64,000 nucleotides of DNA, taken from assembly GCA_036924085.1 (NCBI GenBank), contig JAVGWX010000013.1:60604390-60668389 (forward strand), given 5' to 3'. Each line of letters starts with the position of its first letter. The stretch's first letter is position 1. The notes under the pieces are model-generated. The model was not told the origin of the DNA and did not search any database. It saw only the letters and a program-made list of their open reading frames with translations. This DNA comes from Ariolimax columbianus (lineage: Eukaryota; Mollusca; Gastropoda; Stylommatophora; Arionidae). This document shows positions 32,068-42,449 of this stretch, piece by piece. The position numbers and the translations under genes are program-made.

Positions 32068-32227
32068 GAAACGACTTTTTGGGGAAACTTTGTGATCGTT
32101 CTCTATTACATTGTTAGCTATATAGGAGCCCCTTTGTAAGCCTTTCACTGGACATTCGGGCAAGGTGGCCAGCCCATCTCAATTGTGATTTTTACAAAAG
32201 TGAAAGAATACTTTGCATATTGGCTCT

Positions 32228-32540
32228 GGACATTACACCAGTATCTGTGATATGGTCCTGTTGGACATCACACCAGTATCTGTGATATGGTCCTGTTGGA
32301 CATCACACCAGTATCTGTGATATGGTCCTGTTGGACATCACACCAGTATCTGTGATATGGTCCTGTTGGACATCACACCAGTATCTGTGATATGGTCCTG
32401 TTGGACATCACACCAGTATCTGTGATATGGTCCTGTTGGACATCACACCAGTATCTGTGATATGGTCCTGTTGGACATCACACCAATATCTGTGATATGG
32501 TCCTGTTGGACATCACACCAGTATCTGTGATATGGTCCTG
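32228..32540. repeat. 35-bp tandem array, 9 units, from LINE-A codons
   Basis: Unit starts 'ggacatcacaccagtatctg' and ends 'tgatatggtcctgtt'. At 61125-61155 the single-copy LINE-A reads 'cagtatctgtgatatggtcc', encoding QDHITDTEV on minus. The unit is therefore a coding piece of the host LINE. Confidence 0.95.
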
Positions 32541-32613
32541 CCAGCGTAGATGCAGAACGAACCAAGAAAATGAATAATCACTATTCATAGGCGGGGATGG
32601 GGGGGGGGGGGGG

Positions 32614-32870
32614 AAGGCGTGGGCTACTGGTTAAGTGGCACGGCTCACAATCCGAAGGTGCTGGGTTCGATCCCCATCACAGCACCGGGTCATTACCCTG
32701 GGGAAGCAAACCCTTAAAAAATGCAGGAGGAAGCAGACCCTTACATAAAATGCATGCTGAAGTCGGATGCACTGGGCCGACAGGCGCAAAATGAAAACCA
32801 CGATGCAACGCACACCATCTAGGGGAATAGAGAAATAAGGCGAACGCAAAAACAAACAACAAAATCACTA
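32614..32870 (+). mobile_element. SINE-C (tRNA-headed)
   Basis: A-box region 'actggttaagtggcacggct' and a perfect B box 'gggttcgatccccatc', then 'gcaggaggaagcagaccc', 'gaagtcggatgcactgggcc' and the end 'gaataaggcgaacgcaaaaa'. Preceded by a 15-G run at 32599-32613. Confidence 0.82.
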
Positions 32871-33487
32871 CTCATGAAAGGTCAATTAGACTGTATAGGG
32901 ATAAAACATGGACTCCAAACGGTGCCTCCAAACGAACAGACTAGTAACCTAACAGAAATTCCACCTGTTACTCGATTCTAACATTAATTTTAGATAAGCA
33001 AAACCGCAATCTCTAAAAACAGGTCTACCTAACATTGAATTATCTCGGTGTTTACTTAATGTAAAACATGGATTATCAAGGGACTCATGGAGAAGAAAAG
33101 GTTTCTTGTCCTAACCTATTCTACTTTAGGTTATTTTAAGATTTGTTTTCAACTTTTCGTCCGTTATGAAAAAGCAGTACTTTTGTAAGAAATCAGAATG
33201 TTCACCATCACCATCCTCTTGTCCATCTTTTCTTCTGTCTATCTGTCTCTTTTGCTAATTACCTTACCCTCCTTTATCGCTCTTTCTAGGTAATTGCAAC
33301 GTTTGATGTGGTTTAAACATGTTAATTTCCAAAACGTAAATTTGATGGCTAGCTAGTTTTGTTCTATATCGAGCTCATGTAGGATTTCTGCGTATTGCTC
33401 TTTGCCTGTCCATTACAATTTTAGCATTCTCTTGTAGCATTTTAACTCAAAGGACTCAACCTTATTCCATAGGGTTTGTGTGGGGAT
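32871..33487. other. Unassigned
   Basis: AT-rich with no recognised feature. Confidence 0.3.
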
Positions 33488-33745
33488 TCCGTGGCGAAGT
33501 GGTTAAGCCGTGGTCCTCGTGATCATGTGGTGTAGGTTCGACTCCGGACTCCGCCGTCTTTTTTACGAGTGCTTGATGCGGAGTCCCCTGCATCTCGTAG
33601 TCGCCCCCTAGTCGTCTTGTCCTTGACTTGCCACTGGGGTCGGCGGCTCGGGACAAGAGAGTGAGGATAAACAGTAGCGCTGTAAATCCTTCCTATAAAT
33701 AGCACTAGCAAAATTAATTTCCTATTATCGTCTACGATGGACGGC
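33488..33745 (+). mobile_element. SINE-D (tRNA-headed)
   Basis: Head 'gtggcgaagtggttaagccg' (A box) and 'taggttcgactccggactcc' (B box), then 'gcggagtcccctgcatctcg', 'gtcgccccctagtcgtcttg' and the end 'agcaaaattaatt'. A second copy is at 59555-59810. Confidence 0.82.
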
Positions 33746-34689
33746 GGACTTTGCTTTGCTTTTACCTTTAGCTTTGTGCGGTTGACCTTGTCTTGCATCC
33801 GTACGTTGCAAAAGGAAAGGTCAAAGTCTTCAGGATTTGTTTGTTCATTGTGTTAGAGTTATGCCATTTGATTTTCATTTTAGTTAACCTCTGTAGTGTC
33901 ATGGACATTCATTTCTTTATTTGTTCAAGGACATCTCCTTTGTTGTTTATATTCGAGCCTAATAAGAAATCACATAGGCGTCTCAGTCTTTGCAGACCAA
34001 GCGCGTGGCACCTTGTGAGTAGCCTCTCAGGGCGCAAGCCTGGGCGCTGAATATGAAGACCGTATGCTGCCCAAACTGCAGGATCCCTCTCTCGGCCTTG
34101 CTGCTGTAATCCAAAGGAATGCAAAGAATGACCATTTGGCACCAGCTCAGCTGCAGAAGCTGCCGGAATGAGTTCGCAATTCTGAAACCACCCGCCTAAG
34201 GTGCTACCACTCAGGATTTTCTGTCTGGGTTTACTCCCGTAACCCTACCCTCTCCCGAGGTTTCCACAAGACAGTGGAGTCGTTGCCCGCAGATGATAGT
34301 TACTCGAGACATGCGATGATACTCTCATCGGCCCAAGGCTAGCCAGCACTCTCTGGGACGTGTGGATTTAGATTCAGAGTTCCTCCTCTCCTAGGCGAAC
34401 TGACTGAACAGGCTAACGAGCTTCGTCTACCCGGGTTCAGAGTCAGAGTTTACCTTCTCTTAGATTGGCTGCAAACCAAGGCTAATGAGCCCAATCTGCC
34501 CGCCCAGTTATACCGCCGGGTACTCGGCCGCGTCCCACAGCAGGCTCTGTAAGAAACATTGGCTCCTCGTGAAGGTGTTTGCTGGGGACACAGTAATGTA
34601 GGAGAGGCCATTGGCCTGGAAACTCCTGAACGGCAAGCTGAACAGTGAATCCAGCGGCGTTCTCTACACCTGGAATATATATATCAGAC
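33746..34689. other. Unassigned; internal 75-bp imperfect duplication at 34370-34510
   Basis: 34370-34435 and 34436-34510 are diverged repeats ('agattcagagttcctcctct' against 'cagagtcagagtttaccttc'; 'aggctaacgagc' against 'aggctaatgagc'). Composition is more GC-rich than the surroundings, so a further dispersed element is likely, but no second copy is in this window. Confidence 0.35.
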
Positions 34690-35390
34690 GTTTGCCTTTC
34701 CTTTAACGAGTGGGACGTCCATTCTAGACCTCGCTACCCCACAAAGAGCACTGCCATGGACAAAACAGGCTTAAGGTTATCATCGAGAAGTAGACAGTTC
34801 GGAAAGTTCACGAGTTTTAAATATCTTCGCTCGACTTTAATCAACAACGGAGATTGCCTTACAGAAATAAAGAGAACATTCGCAATTCCACTACAGAGAT
34901 AAACTAAAAATGATAACGTATGACAACAAAACAAAATTAAGATCCCAAAGACTTGCATATTTCCGGTGGTTACGTATGGATGCTAGGCATAGTCAACCAC
35001 ACCAGCACTAAGGAAAAAGATTGAATTCTACAAGCTAAATTGCTACAGGAGGGTGCTCAAAATACCATGGATAACAAATAAGAAAAACGCAGAAATCCTA
35101 CAGGAGGTGGATATAGAACAACACTGACTAGTAAACAACATTACGTCTAGGAAACTAACATACTTTCGCCACAGCAAACGTAACGATGGCCTAGAGAGAT
35201 CGAGACTGGAGGAAATAGTAGCAGCCAATAGAGGCAAACAGAGGAGAATTTGAACAAGGGACATTACATAGTCTCTGAGGTAGACGTTCACAGAGGTGGG
35301 CGAGCTGGTCATGGATCGAGTGTCTTACAGTTCGGCTGTCATTAGAGTGACGCTCTGCAGAGGACATGCTACATGATGATGATGAGTGTA
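34690..35390 (+). pseudogene. LINE C-terminal region, LINE-D group
   Basis: Frames give FTSFKYLRSTLINNGDCLTE, then LNCYRRVLKIPWITNKKNAE, ILQEVDIEQH, RKLTYFRHSKRNDGLE and AANRGKQRR. This is the YLGS, CYRRxLxIxW, RKLxYFGH and RGKQRRG series of a retrotransposon C-terminus, with stops and frame changes. Confidence 0.7.
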
Positions 35391-35488
35391 TCGCACAAAT
35401 TAGACATATATATGATCCGATCAGAGTAGTGGGTGATATTCGTTATAACAATATTCACCCCGTTATTACAGAACACCTGGGAGAAGAG

Positions 35489-36486
35489 GAGACTAACGTC
35501 TGGTCGGGCAAAACATATTGATGAGACATGTTAGTCAGGGTCAGGTAAAACATACTGGTGAGACATGTTAGTCAGGGTCTGGGAAAACATACTGATGAGA
35601 CATGTTAGTCAGGGTCAGGTAAAACATACTGGTGAGACATGTTAGTCAGGGTCTGGGAAAACATACTGATGAGACATGTTAGTCAGGGTCAGGTAAAACA
35701 TACTGGTGAGACATGTTAGTCAGGGTCTGGGAAAACATACTGATGAGATTTGTTAGTCAGGGTCTGGCAAAACATACTGATGAGACATGTTAGTCAGGGT
35801 CAGGTAAAACATACTGGTGAGACATGTTAGTCAGGGTCTGGGAAAACATACTGATGAGACATGTTAGTCAGGGTCAGGTAAAACATACTGGTGAGACATG
35901 TTAGTCAGGGTCTGGGAAAACATACTGATGAGATTTGTTAGTCAGGGTCTGGCAAAACATACTGATGAGACATGTTAGTCAGGGTCAGGTAAAACATACT
36001 GGTGAGACATGTTAGTCAGGGTCGGGCAAAACATACTGGTGAGACATGTTAGTCAGGGTCTGGGAAAACATACTGATGAGATTTGTTAGTCAGGGTCTGG
36101 CAAAACATACTGATGAGATTTGTTAGTCAGGGTCTGGCAAAACATACTGATGAGATTTGTTAGTCAGGGTCTAGCAAAACATACTGGTGAGACATGTTAG
36201 TCAGGGTCAGGTAAAACATACTGATCAGACAATATTAGTCAGGGTCACGGAAAACATACTGATGCGACATGTTAGTCAGGGTCAGGTAACACATACTGAT
36301 AAGACATGTTAGTCAGGGTCAGGTAAAATATACTGATGAGACATGTTAGTCAGGGTCAGGTAGAATATACTGATCGGACATATTAGTCAGGGTCAGGTAG
36401 AATATACTGATCGGACATGTTAGTCAGGATCAGGTAGAATATACTGATGAGACATGTTAGTCAGGGTCAGTTAAACATACTGATCA
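35489..36486. repeat. 37-bp tandem array, about 26 units, with higher-order order
   Basis: Unit 'gagacatgttagtcagggtc' plus 'aggtaaaacatactggt'. Variants (aggtaaaa, tgggaaaa, tggcaaaa; gacatg or gatttg) recur in a fixed series, giving a five-unit repeat of about 185 bp between 35540 and 35985. The first unit 'gactaacgtctggtcgggca' is closest to the single-copy edge of element B. Confidence 0.95.
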
Positions 36487-36593
36487 AAATATGATCAGAG
36501 CACACAACAGAGTGAACTTACTCATTGTAGACCTTCATTCGACTACAACAACTCAACAACAATAACAACAACAACAACAACAAAAATTGTGAC
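36487..36593 (+). repeat. Element B 3' end with (CAA)n tail
   Basis: 'gtgaacttactcattgtaga' is the B 3' end, followed by a run of 'acaacaacaacaac'. It adjoins array 35489-36486, so the array lies inside a B element whose body is lost. Confidence 0.7.
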
Positions 36594-36860
36594 GGCGTAG
36601 GCTAGTGGTTAAGTGAAACGGCTCACAACCCGAAGGTGCTAGGTTCGATCCCCATCACAGCACCGGCCGTTACCCAGGGGAAGCAAACCTTTACAAAATG
36701 CAGGAGGAAGCAGACCTTTACATGAAATGAATGCTGAAATCGGATACACTGGTCCGACAGGGGCAAAATAGTGCAACACACACCTCTTTGGGGAATAGAG
36801 GAATAAGGCGAACGCAAAAACAAAAAAAACAAAAAAACAATTCTGTCTGATGTACAACGA
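36594..36860 (+). mobile_element. SINE-C (tRNA-headed)
   Basis: Head 'ggctagtggttaagtgaaac' and B box 'aggttcgatccccatcac', then the body as in 32614-32870, ending in an A/C-rich tail 'caaaaacaaaaaaaac'. Confidence 0.82.
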
Positions 36861-36872
36861 TGACAATTAACT

Positions 36873-37970
36873 GCAAAATCATATGGACGCGCTTGCGACT
36901 ACCTGTGCTAAATACAAAATCATATGGACGCGCTTGCGACTGACTACCTGTGCTAAATACAAAATCATATGGACGCGCTTGCGATTACCTGTACTAAATA
37001 CAAAATCATATGGACGCGCTTGCGATTACCTGTACTAAATACAAAATCATATAGACGCGCTTGCGATTACCTGTACTAAATAGAAAATCATATGGACGCG
37101 CTTGCGACTACCTGTGCTAAATACAAAATCATATGGACGCGCTTGCGACTGACTACCTGTGCTAAATACAAAATCATATGGACGCGCTTGCGACTGACTA
37201 CCTGTGCTAAATACAAAATCATATGGACGCGCTTGCGACTACCTGTGCTAAATACAAAATCATATGGACGCGCTTGCGATTACCTGTACTAAATACAAAA
37301 TCATATGGACGCGCTTGCGATTACCTGTACTAAATACAAAATCATATGGACGCGCTTGCGATTACCTGTACTAAATACAAAATCATATGGACGCGCTTGC
37401 GACTACCTGTGCTAAATACAAAATCATATGGACGCGCTTGCGACTGACTACCTGTGCTTAATACAAAATCATATGGACGCGCTTGCGACTGACTACCTGT
37501 GCTAAATACAAAATCATATGGACGCGCTTGCGACTGACTACCTGTGCTAAATACAAAATCATATGGACGCGCTTGCGACTGACTACCTGTGCTAAATACA
37601 AAATCATATGGACGCGCTTGCGACTACCTGTGCTAAATACAAAATCACATGGACGCGCTTGCGATTACCTGTACTAAATACAAAATCATATGGACGCGCT
37701 TGCGATTACCTGTACTAAATACAAAATCATATGGACGCGCTTGCGATTACCTGTACTAAATACAAAATCATATGGACGCGCTTGCGATTACCTGTACTAA
37801 ATACAAAATCATATGGACGCGCTTGCGATTACCTGTACTAAATAGAAAATCATATGGACGCGCTTGCGACTACCTGTGCTAAATACAAAATCATATGGAC
37901 GCGCTTGCGACTACCTGTGCTAAATACAAAATCATATGGACGCGCTTGCGACTACCTGTGCTAAATACAA
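36873..37970 (+). repeat. 41/45-bp tandem array, about 26 units, from LINE-W RT codons
   Basis: Unit 'atggacgcgcttgcgactac' plus 'ctgtgctaaatacaaaatcat'; some units carry an extra 'gact'. One unit reads DALATTCAKY, the RT segment just before motif D, and the last unit runs straight into the LINE-W frame MDALATTCAKYNMRINEIKT at 37936. A rare variant ('aaatagaaaatcat') at 37078 and 37842 marks a block of about 760 bp copied once. Confidence 0.95.
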
Positions 37971-38218
37971 TATGCGAATTAACGAGATCAAAACAGAAAC
38001 TATAAGGGTCAGAAGAACACCTGGCCCACTCAACATAAGTGTAAATGTTATTGCTCTTCAACATGCCCATCATTTCAAGTATTTGGGCAGTATTTTTTCG
38101 GCAGAAGGAAGCCTCAACAGGGAAATCGAGACAAGGTGTCAGAAAATATCTGCTGTGACTTATCAGCTGTCACCACTGCTTAGGCACCCGAGCGTTAGTT
38201 GGGCAACAAAGCAACAGC

Positions 38219-38400
38219 TTATCAACATTAAGTTATCAACAATAAGTTATCAACATTAAGTTATCAACTTTAAGTTATCAACATTAAGTTATCAACATTA
38301 AGTTATCAACATTAAGTTATCAACTTTAAGTTATCAACATTAAGTTATCAACATTAAGTTATCAACTTTAAGTTATCAAAATTAAGTTATCAACATTATT
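38219..38400 (+). repeat. 14-bp tandem array, 13 units, in LINE-W
   Basis: Unit 'ttatcaacattaag' with 'aat' and 'ttt' variants. The first unit lies in frame in the LINE-W coding sequence (QQLINIK). Confidence 0.93.
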
Positions 38401-38472
38401 TAAGTCGACTCTGTGCTGCCAGTTGCAAACATGACCTCTGTTCAAGGCGCGAGATAACATAATTTTCACTTG

Positions 38473-38868
38473 TGAAATCTTCATATTATTCGTACACTAT
38501 CAGATGTCGGTTTGAATTTGTTTAGCAACAGCAGCGGTCATCCTGAGTCTGTTGACACTGCCATAGAGCTTGTCTAGTGTTAGCACTGGTGAAAGCCACA
38601 AGTGCTTTCTTTGGTCCTCGTATGTCGGGCGATTTTGCAGCAGATGTTCAGCGGTCATTTTCCCAGTACTACAGAAGCAACTATCTTCAGTTTATTGTTT
38701 TGGCCTATGCGGAGTCTGAAGACCACCACCTGCTCTCTTCTGTGTAACTGGTAAAGCCATAAATTCTGGTTTAGCCAGTACGCTATGTTTCCCATTTGTC
38801 CATGTATCTGGCCCTAATAAACCTTTAGAACTTTACGTAGGTCACACTTGAATCTGGTTGAGGAAGGT
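38473..38868 (-). mobile_element. LINE-E 3' fragment inserted in LINE-W
   Basis: Plus 'gcagcggtcatcctgagtct', 'gttgacactgccatagagct' and 'cctcgtatgtcgggcgattt' mirror 15735-15840. On minus it is the LINE-E C-terminus, degraded by several stops. The flanks belong to LINE-W. Confidence 0.8.
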
Positions 38869-39359
38869 CATCGATGTCACCAGGACAGACAGAAGGAGAA
38901 ACGACACCATTCGATGTATGGTCGGAACTACGTTTTGTGCCAAGTTAATTTCTGCGCATAAAAATACGTTGGTTCGGTCATCTCATGAGAATGCATACTC
39001 ATCAAATTCCACTGATAGCTTACAAAGCTCAAAGATCTGACTTACAAGGCAAATGGGTGGTCCCGGGGCAGGTGGATGGATATATGACATTAGAATGATT
39101 GTGCAACGACACGAACTCGTATTGACCGACACAACGCACTTTGCGCAGGACATACGACTTGAGCTCCCCACGCCTCTTATCGAAATAAGTTTAAAGAAAA
39201 CAAAGTATTGTTTTACAATATAAATTAACCTATCTATCTTCTACCCTAGTTCACTTGTGTCGTGAAACGTCGAGGAGAGGTGTGACCTCCTTTGTTTCAT
39301 ATTTTTTGGCAGTCGAAAATCCGCTGGTGACTTGCCAGGTCAATCCCAGTATTTGTTTC

Positions 39360-39545
39360 CAAAGTTAGATTGGTAGCCTGCCGAAGACGGATGCGTCGCA
39401 CCGACAGGTGCAAATTTCGTAGTCAAGCTGTAAATTAGCGACACAACGCATTCCGTTCTCCTGGCTACATCCTGCTACTTGCAAAGCCCTGTTCAGGGCA
39501 CGGTAGCGAGTGATTGAGAACGAACGCAGAAGAAGAAGGAGGGAG
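39360..39545 (+). mobile_element. SINE-A, long subtype, 5' truncated
   Basis: 'gcaaatttcgtagtcaagct', 'cacaacgcattccgttctcc', 'gggcacggtagcgagtgatt' then the tail 'gaacgaacgcagaagaagaa'. Shows the extra 70 bp of the long subtype. Confidence 0.75.
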
Positions 39546-39599
39546 ATTGGTAGCCCCAAGATCACACGATTGCCTATTTATTGGGACTGGTGGTGGTGG

Positions 39600-39905
39600 A
39601 AGCGTAAATTAGAGCAAGGTAGACCCGCAGCCTGCCAGGCGCCATCTATGACGCTCCGCTAACTAGAGAACCAAGACCCGATGTTATAGCCACACAGTCC
39701 CATTTTTGCGACATATTCTCTTTGGGGCGAGAATCCCTAGAACAATTTTAGTAAATTTTTAACTTGAATATTGCCTGAGCAGAGGATGTTAAGCCTACTC
39801 TTTTCGATTTCCAATTGTCAATGGATTTTTAACGTGTGCGCCACTGTATACGGGTGTCTGATCTCACTACTCAGAGACCAGGGATAATTTGTATAATATG
39901 ATCAA
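39600..39905. mobile_element. Element H fragment (+) and SINE-I fragment (-)
   Basis: 39600-39720: 'gtagacccgcagcctgccag' and 'catattctctttggggcgag' of element H. 39750-39905: SINE-I body on minus (plus 'aagcctactcttttcgattt', 'gatctcactactcagagac') without its tRNA head. Confidence 0.6.
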
Positions 39906-40309
39906 AGGGAAGAAAACTCTGGTCTCCGCCAATAGATATTAATTGTAAAGCAAAATAATATTTTTCTACAAAGTAGGAAAGGTAATAGTAACTTTATTGA
40001 TGTTAACACAGCAGCTAGTACCTTTGCTTTCTCCTATTACACAATGACCGTCTACATTTAATGGTGGCAGGGATGGAATTCATTGGCAACGTTTTCGGTA
40101 TTTTGTATCCGTCCTCCACACATTTCTGTGGATTTTTGAAAGTCGTTTCCTTTCTTTGTGGCTTTTAACATAGCGATGTCTTTTCAAATGGCATGTATAT
40201 TTTATTTGGATCTGTTGCATTGCCATCTTCTTTTATATTTCTTAAGTTTCTTTATTTGTTTCTAATACAATCCCACCCAAAACTACTTTGCTGTATTTAT
40301 AATTCCTAT
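39906..40309. other. Unassigned AT-rich stretch
   Basis: No feature recognised. Confidence 0.3.
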
Positions 40310-41305
40310 CCTTTTTCTTGTTTTCTTTCCTTCTTCTTCTTCTTGTTTTCTTGTTTTCTTCTTCTTCTTATACATCTTCTTCATCTTGATCTTCTTATTC
40401 TTTTTCTTCTTCTCCTTCTTGTTTTCTTTCTTTCTTCTTCTTCTTATACATCTTCTTCATCTTGATCTTCTTATTCTTTTTCTTCTTCTCCTTCTTGTTT
40501 TCTTTCTTTCTTCTTCTTCTTATACATCTTCTTCATCTTGATCTTCTTATTCTTTTTCTTCTTCTCCTTCTTGTTTTCTTTCTTTCTTCTTCTTCTTAAA
40601 CTTCTTCTTGCTCTTCTTCTTCTTCTTCTTCTTCTTATTCTTGTTTCCTTTCGTTCTTCTTCTTCTTGTTTTCATCTTCTTCTTCTTTTTGTTTTCTTTC
40701 TTTCTTCTTCTTCTTAAACTTCTTCTTGCTCTTCTTCTTCTTCTTCTTCTTCTTATTCTTGTTTCCTTTCGTTCTTCTTCTTCTTGTTTTCATCTTCTTC
40801 TTCTTTTTGTTTTCTTTCTTTCTTCTTCTTCTTAAACTTCTTCTTGCTCTTCTTCTTCTTCTTCTTATTCTTGTTTCCTTTCGTTCTTCTTCTTGTTTTC
40901 ATCTTCTTCTTCTTTTTGTTTTCTTTCCTTCTTCTTCTTCTTATTCTTGCTCTTCATATTCTTCTTTTTCCTCTTCTTCGTCTTCTTCATCTTCTTCCTC
41001 TTAACCACTTTCCTTTACTATTTTTCCTCTTAAGCGTTTTCTTGTTCTCCTTTTTCTTCTTCTTCTTCTTTTTCTTCTTCTTCTTCTTCTTCTTCATCGT
41101 GTTCTTCTTCCTTCTCTTAAGCGCTTACTTTTCTTCTTCTTCCTCTTAAGCGTTTTCTTCTTCTTATTATTATTATTATTCTTTTTCTTCTTCTTCAGCC
41201 TCACCATTTTCTTCACCTGAAACCTTTTTTTTAAGATATTCCTTCTCTTCTTCTTCTTCTTCTTCTTCTTCTTCTGCTTATATTCTTCTTCTTCTTTTTC
41301 TGCGT
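40310..41305 (+). repeat. 1-kb homopyrimidine tract with nested repeats
   Basis: Almost only C and T, mainly TTC. Two internal periods: about 76 bp three times in 40330-40590 (marked by 'cttatacatcttcttcatct') and about 118 bp three times in 40610-40960 (marked by 'ttgtttcctttcgttcttct'). Frames of 75-121 aa are low-complexity Phe/Leu/Ser and not proteins. It sits just left of a LINE-E copy whose own tail is (GAA)n. Confidence 0.93.
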
Positions 41306-41399
41306 GTTTATTAATCGTCCACAACTCACTCCATAATGCCAGTATTGGCACTACATAACACTGAGGAAACCTCCATAGATCATCTTCATTGACAACTTA

Positions 41400-42025
41400 A
41401 TGATTTAAGAGCAGTACTCTGTCAACTATGCCAGCAGGCCGCACCAAAAAGGGTAGTGGTGCAGTGGGTTCCATCTCACTGCAACATCCAAGGCAACGAG
41501 GAGGCAGACAGACCGGCAAAAGAAAGTGCAAAACTACCACAACCAGATACTAGTATAACATACGAAGAGTCAAAACGGCTTATTAGAGCTAGATACATGA
41601 CCAAATGGGAAACCGAACATACTGGCTACACCAAAAACGATGCCTATTACCAGTTGAACAGAAGAGAGCAGGTCGTGGTCTTCAGACTTCGCACTGGCCA
41701 CAATAGACTGAGGTACCACCTATTCAACAAATTGAAGATAGGTGGCACCGACGAATGCCCGTGTGGTACCGGGAAAATGACCGCTTTGCAAAACTGCCCG
41801 ACATACGAGGATCAGAGAGAGCAGATGTGGCCATCACCAGTGGCAAACACTAGACAAGCGCTATGGCAGTGTCGACAGCCTCAGGATGACCGCTGCTTTT
41901 TTCGAAAAAATAATGGCTACTGTCTGACCGCGTACGAAGAAGAAGAAGAAGACGAAGAAGAAGAAGAAGAAGAAGAAGAAGAAGAAGAAGAAGAAGAAGA
42001 AGAAAAAGAAGATCTCCATTGACAA
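41400..42025 (+). mobile_element. LINE-E 3' end with (GAA)n tail
   Basis: Frame 41456-42022: VQWVPSHCNIQGNEEADRPA (RNase H, Asp retained), YTKNDAYYQLNRREQVVVF, TGHNRLRYHLFNKLKIG, TDECPCGTGK and LQNCPTYEDQREQMW, then a run of Glu from the approximately 65-bp GAA tail. A 10-codon loss (TAEHL...) and shifts mark it as dead. Near-identical in protein to 15690-16370. Confidence 0.9.
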
Positions 42026-42252
42026 GGACCTGTTGAACTAAATGCAAATCCATTTTCTGAAATGTCTATGACTGGGATATTTTTCTCTTGATTTCTGTGT
42101 CTCATCTTCCGACAGATGTTATCAAGGTACTCCGTTATTTAATCGTCGTTTGCATTCTGGTGACATTTGTTTACTTCGAAATGACTGTCACTTCCACAAT
42201 TTGAGTTATTCAAGATGGAACCTTTATCTTCACTTTCTGCCACTATTATATA

Positions 42253-42440
42253 GTTGGTTGGATGGATGGTTGATTGGTTGGTTGGTTGGTTGTTTGGTTA
42301 GATGGTTGATTGGTTGGTTGGTTGGTTGATTGGTTGGTTGGTTGGATGGATGGATGGTTGGTTGGTTGGTTGATTGGTTGGTTGGTTGTTTGGTTGGATG
42401 GGTGGTTGGTTGGTTGGTTGATTGGTTGGTTGGTTTGTTA
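42253..42440 (+). repeat. (GGTT)n-type microsatellite
   Basis: Runs of 'ggttggttggttgattggtt' with GGATGGAT variants. A related GTTA/GGTT tract is at 46190-46505. Confidence 0.9.
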
Positions 42441-42449
42441 TTTTTTTTA

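Larger units (their letters stand above)
31284..32570 (-). mobile_element. LINE-A 3' end, split by an insertion and carrying an array
   Basis: The parts 31284-31610 and 32068-32570 align in order with 60640-61150 of the LINE-A copy at 60640-63270 ('cctggatacgga(g/t)', 'gggcaaggtggccagcccat', 'ctcaattg(a/t)gatttt'). They are interrupted by a foreign 455-bp segment. On minus the right part encodes the SIRTKL-to-LARM region of the LINE-A C-terminus. Within it, 32228-32540 is a nine-fold tandem expansion. Confidence 0.85.
37971..39190 (+). mobile_element. LINE-W, RT end to tail, with array and insertion
   Basis: Frame 37936-38259: MRINEIKTETIRV, HHFKYLGSIFSAEGSLNREI, TYQLSPLLRHPSVSWATKQQ. Codons for QQLINIKL then become the 14-bp array 38219-38400. 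The element continues (CCQLQT, at 38415) until a foreign LINE-E piece at about 38473-38868, and resumes with EEGHRCHQD-type codons and the tail (GPGAGGWIYDIRMIVQRHEL) to about 39180. Confidence 0.82.

Noticed and set aside
40193..41149. Phe/Leu/Ser-rich membrane protein ORFs
   Set aside because: Low-complexity translation of a homopyrimidine tract.
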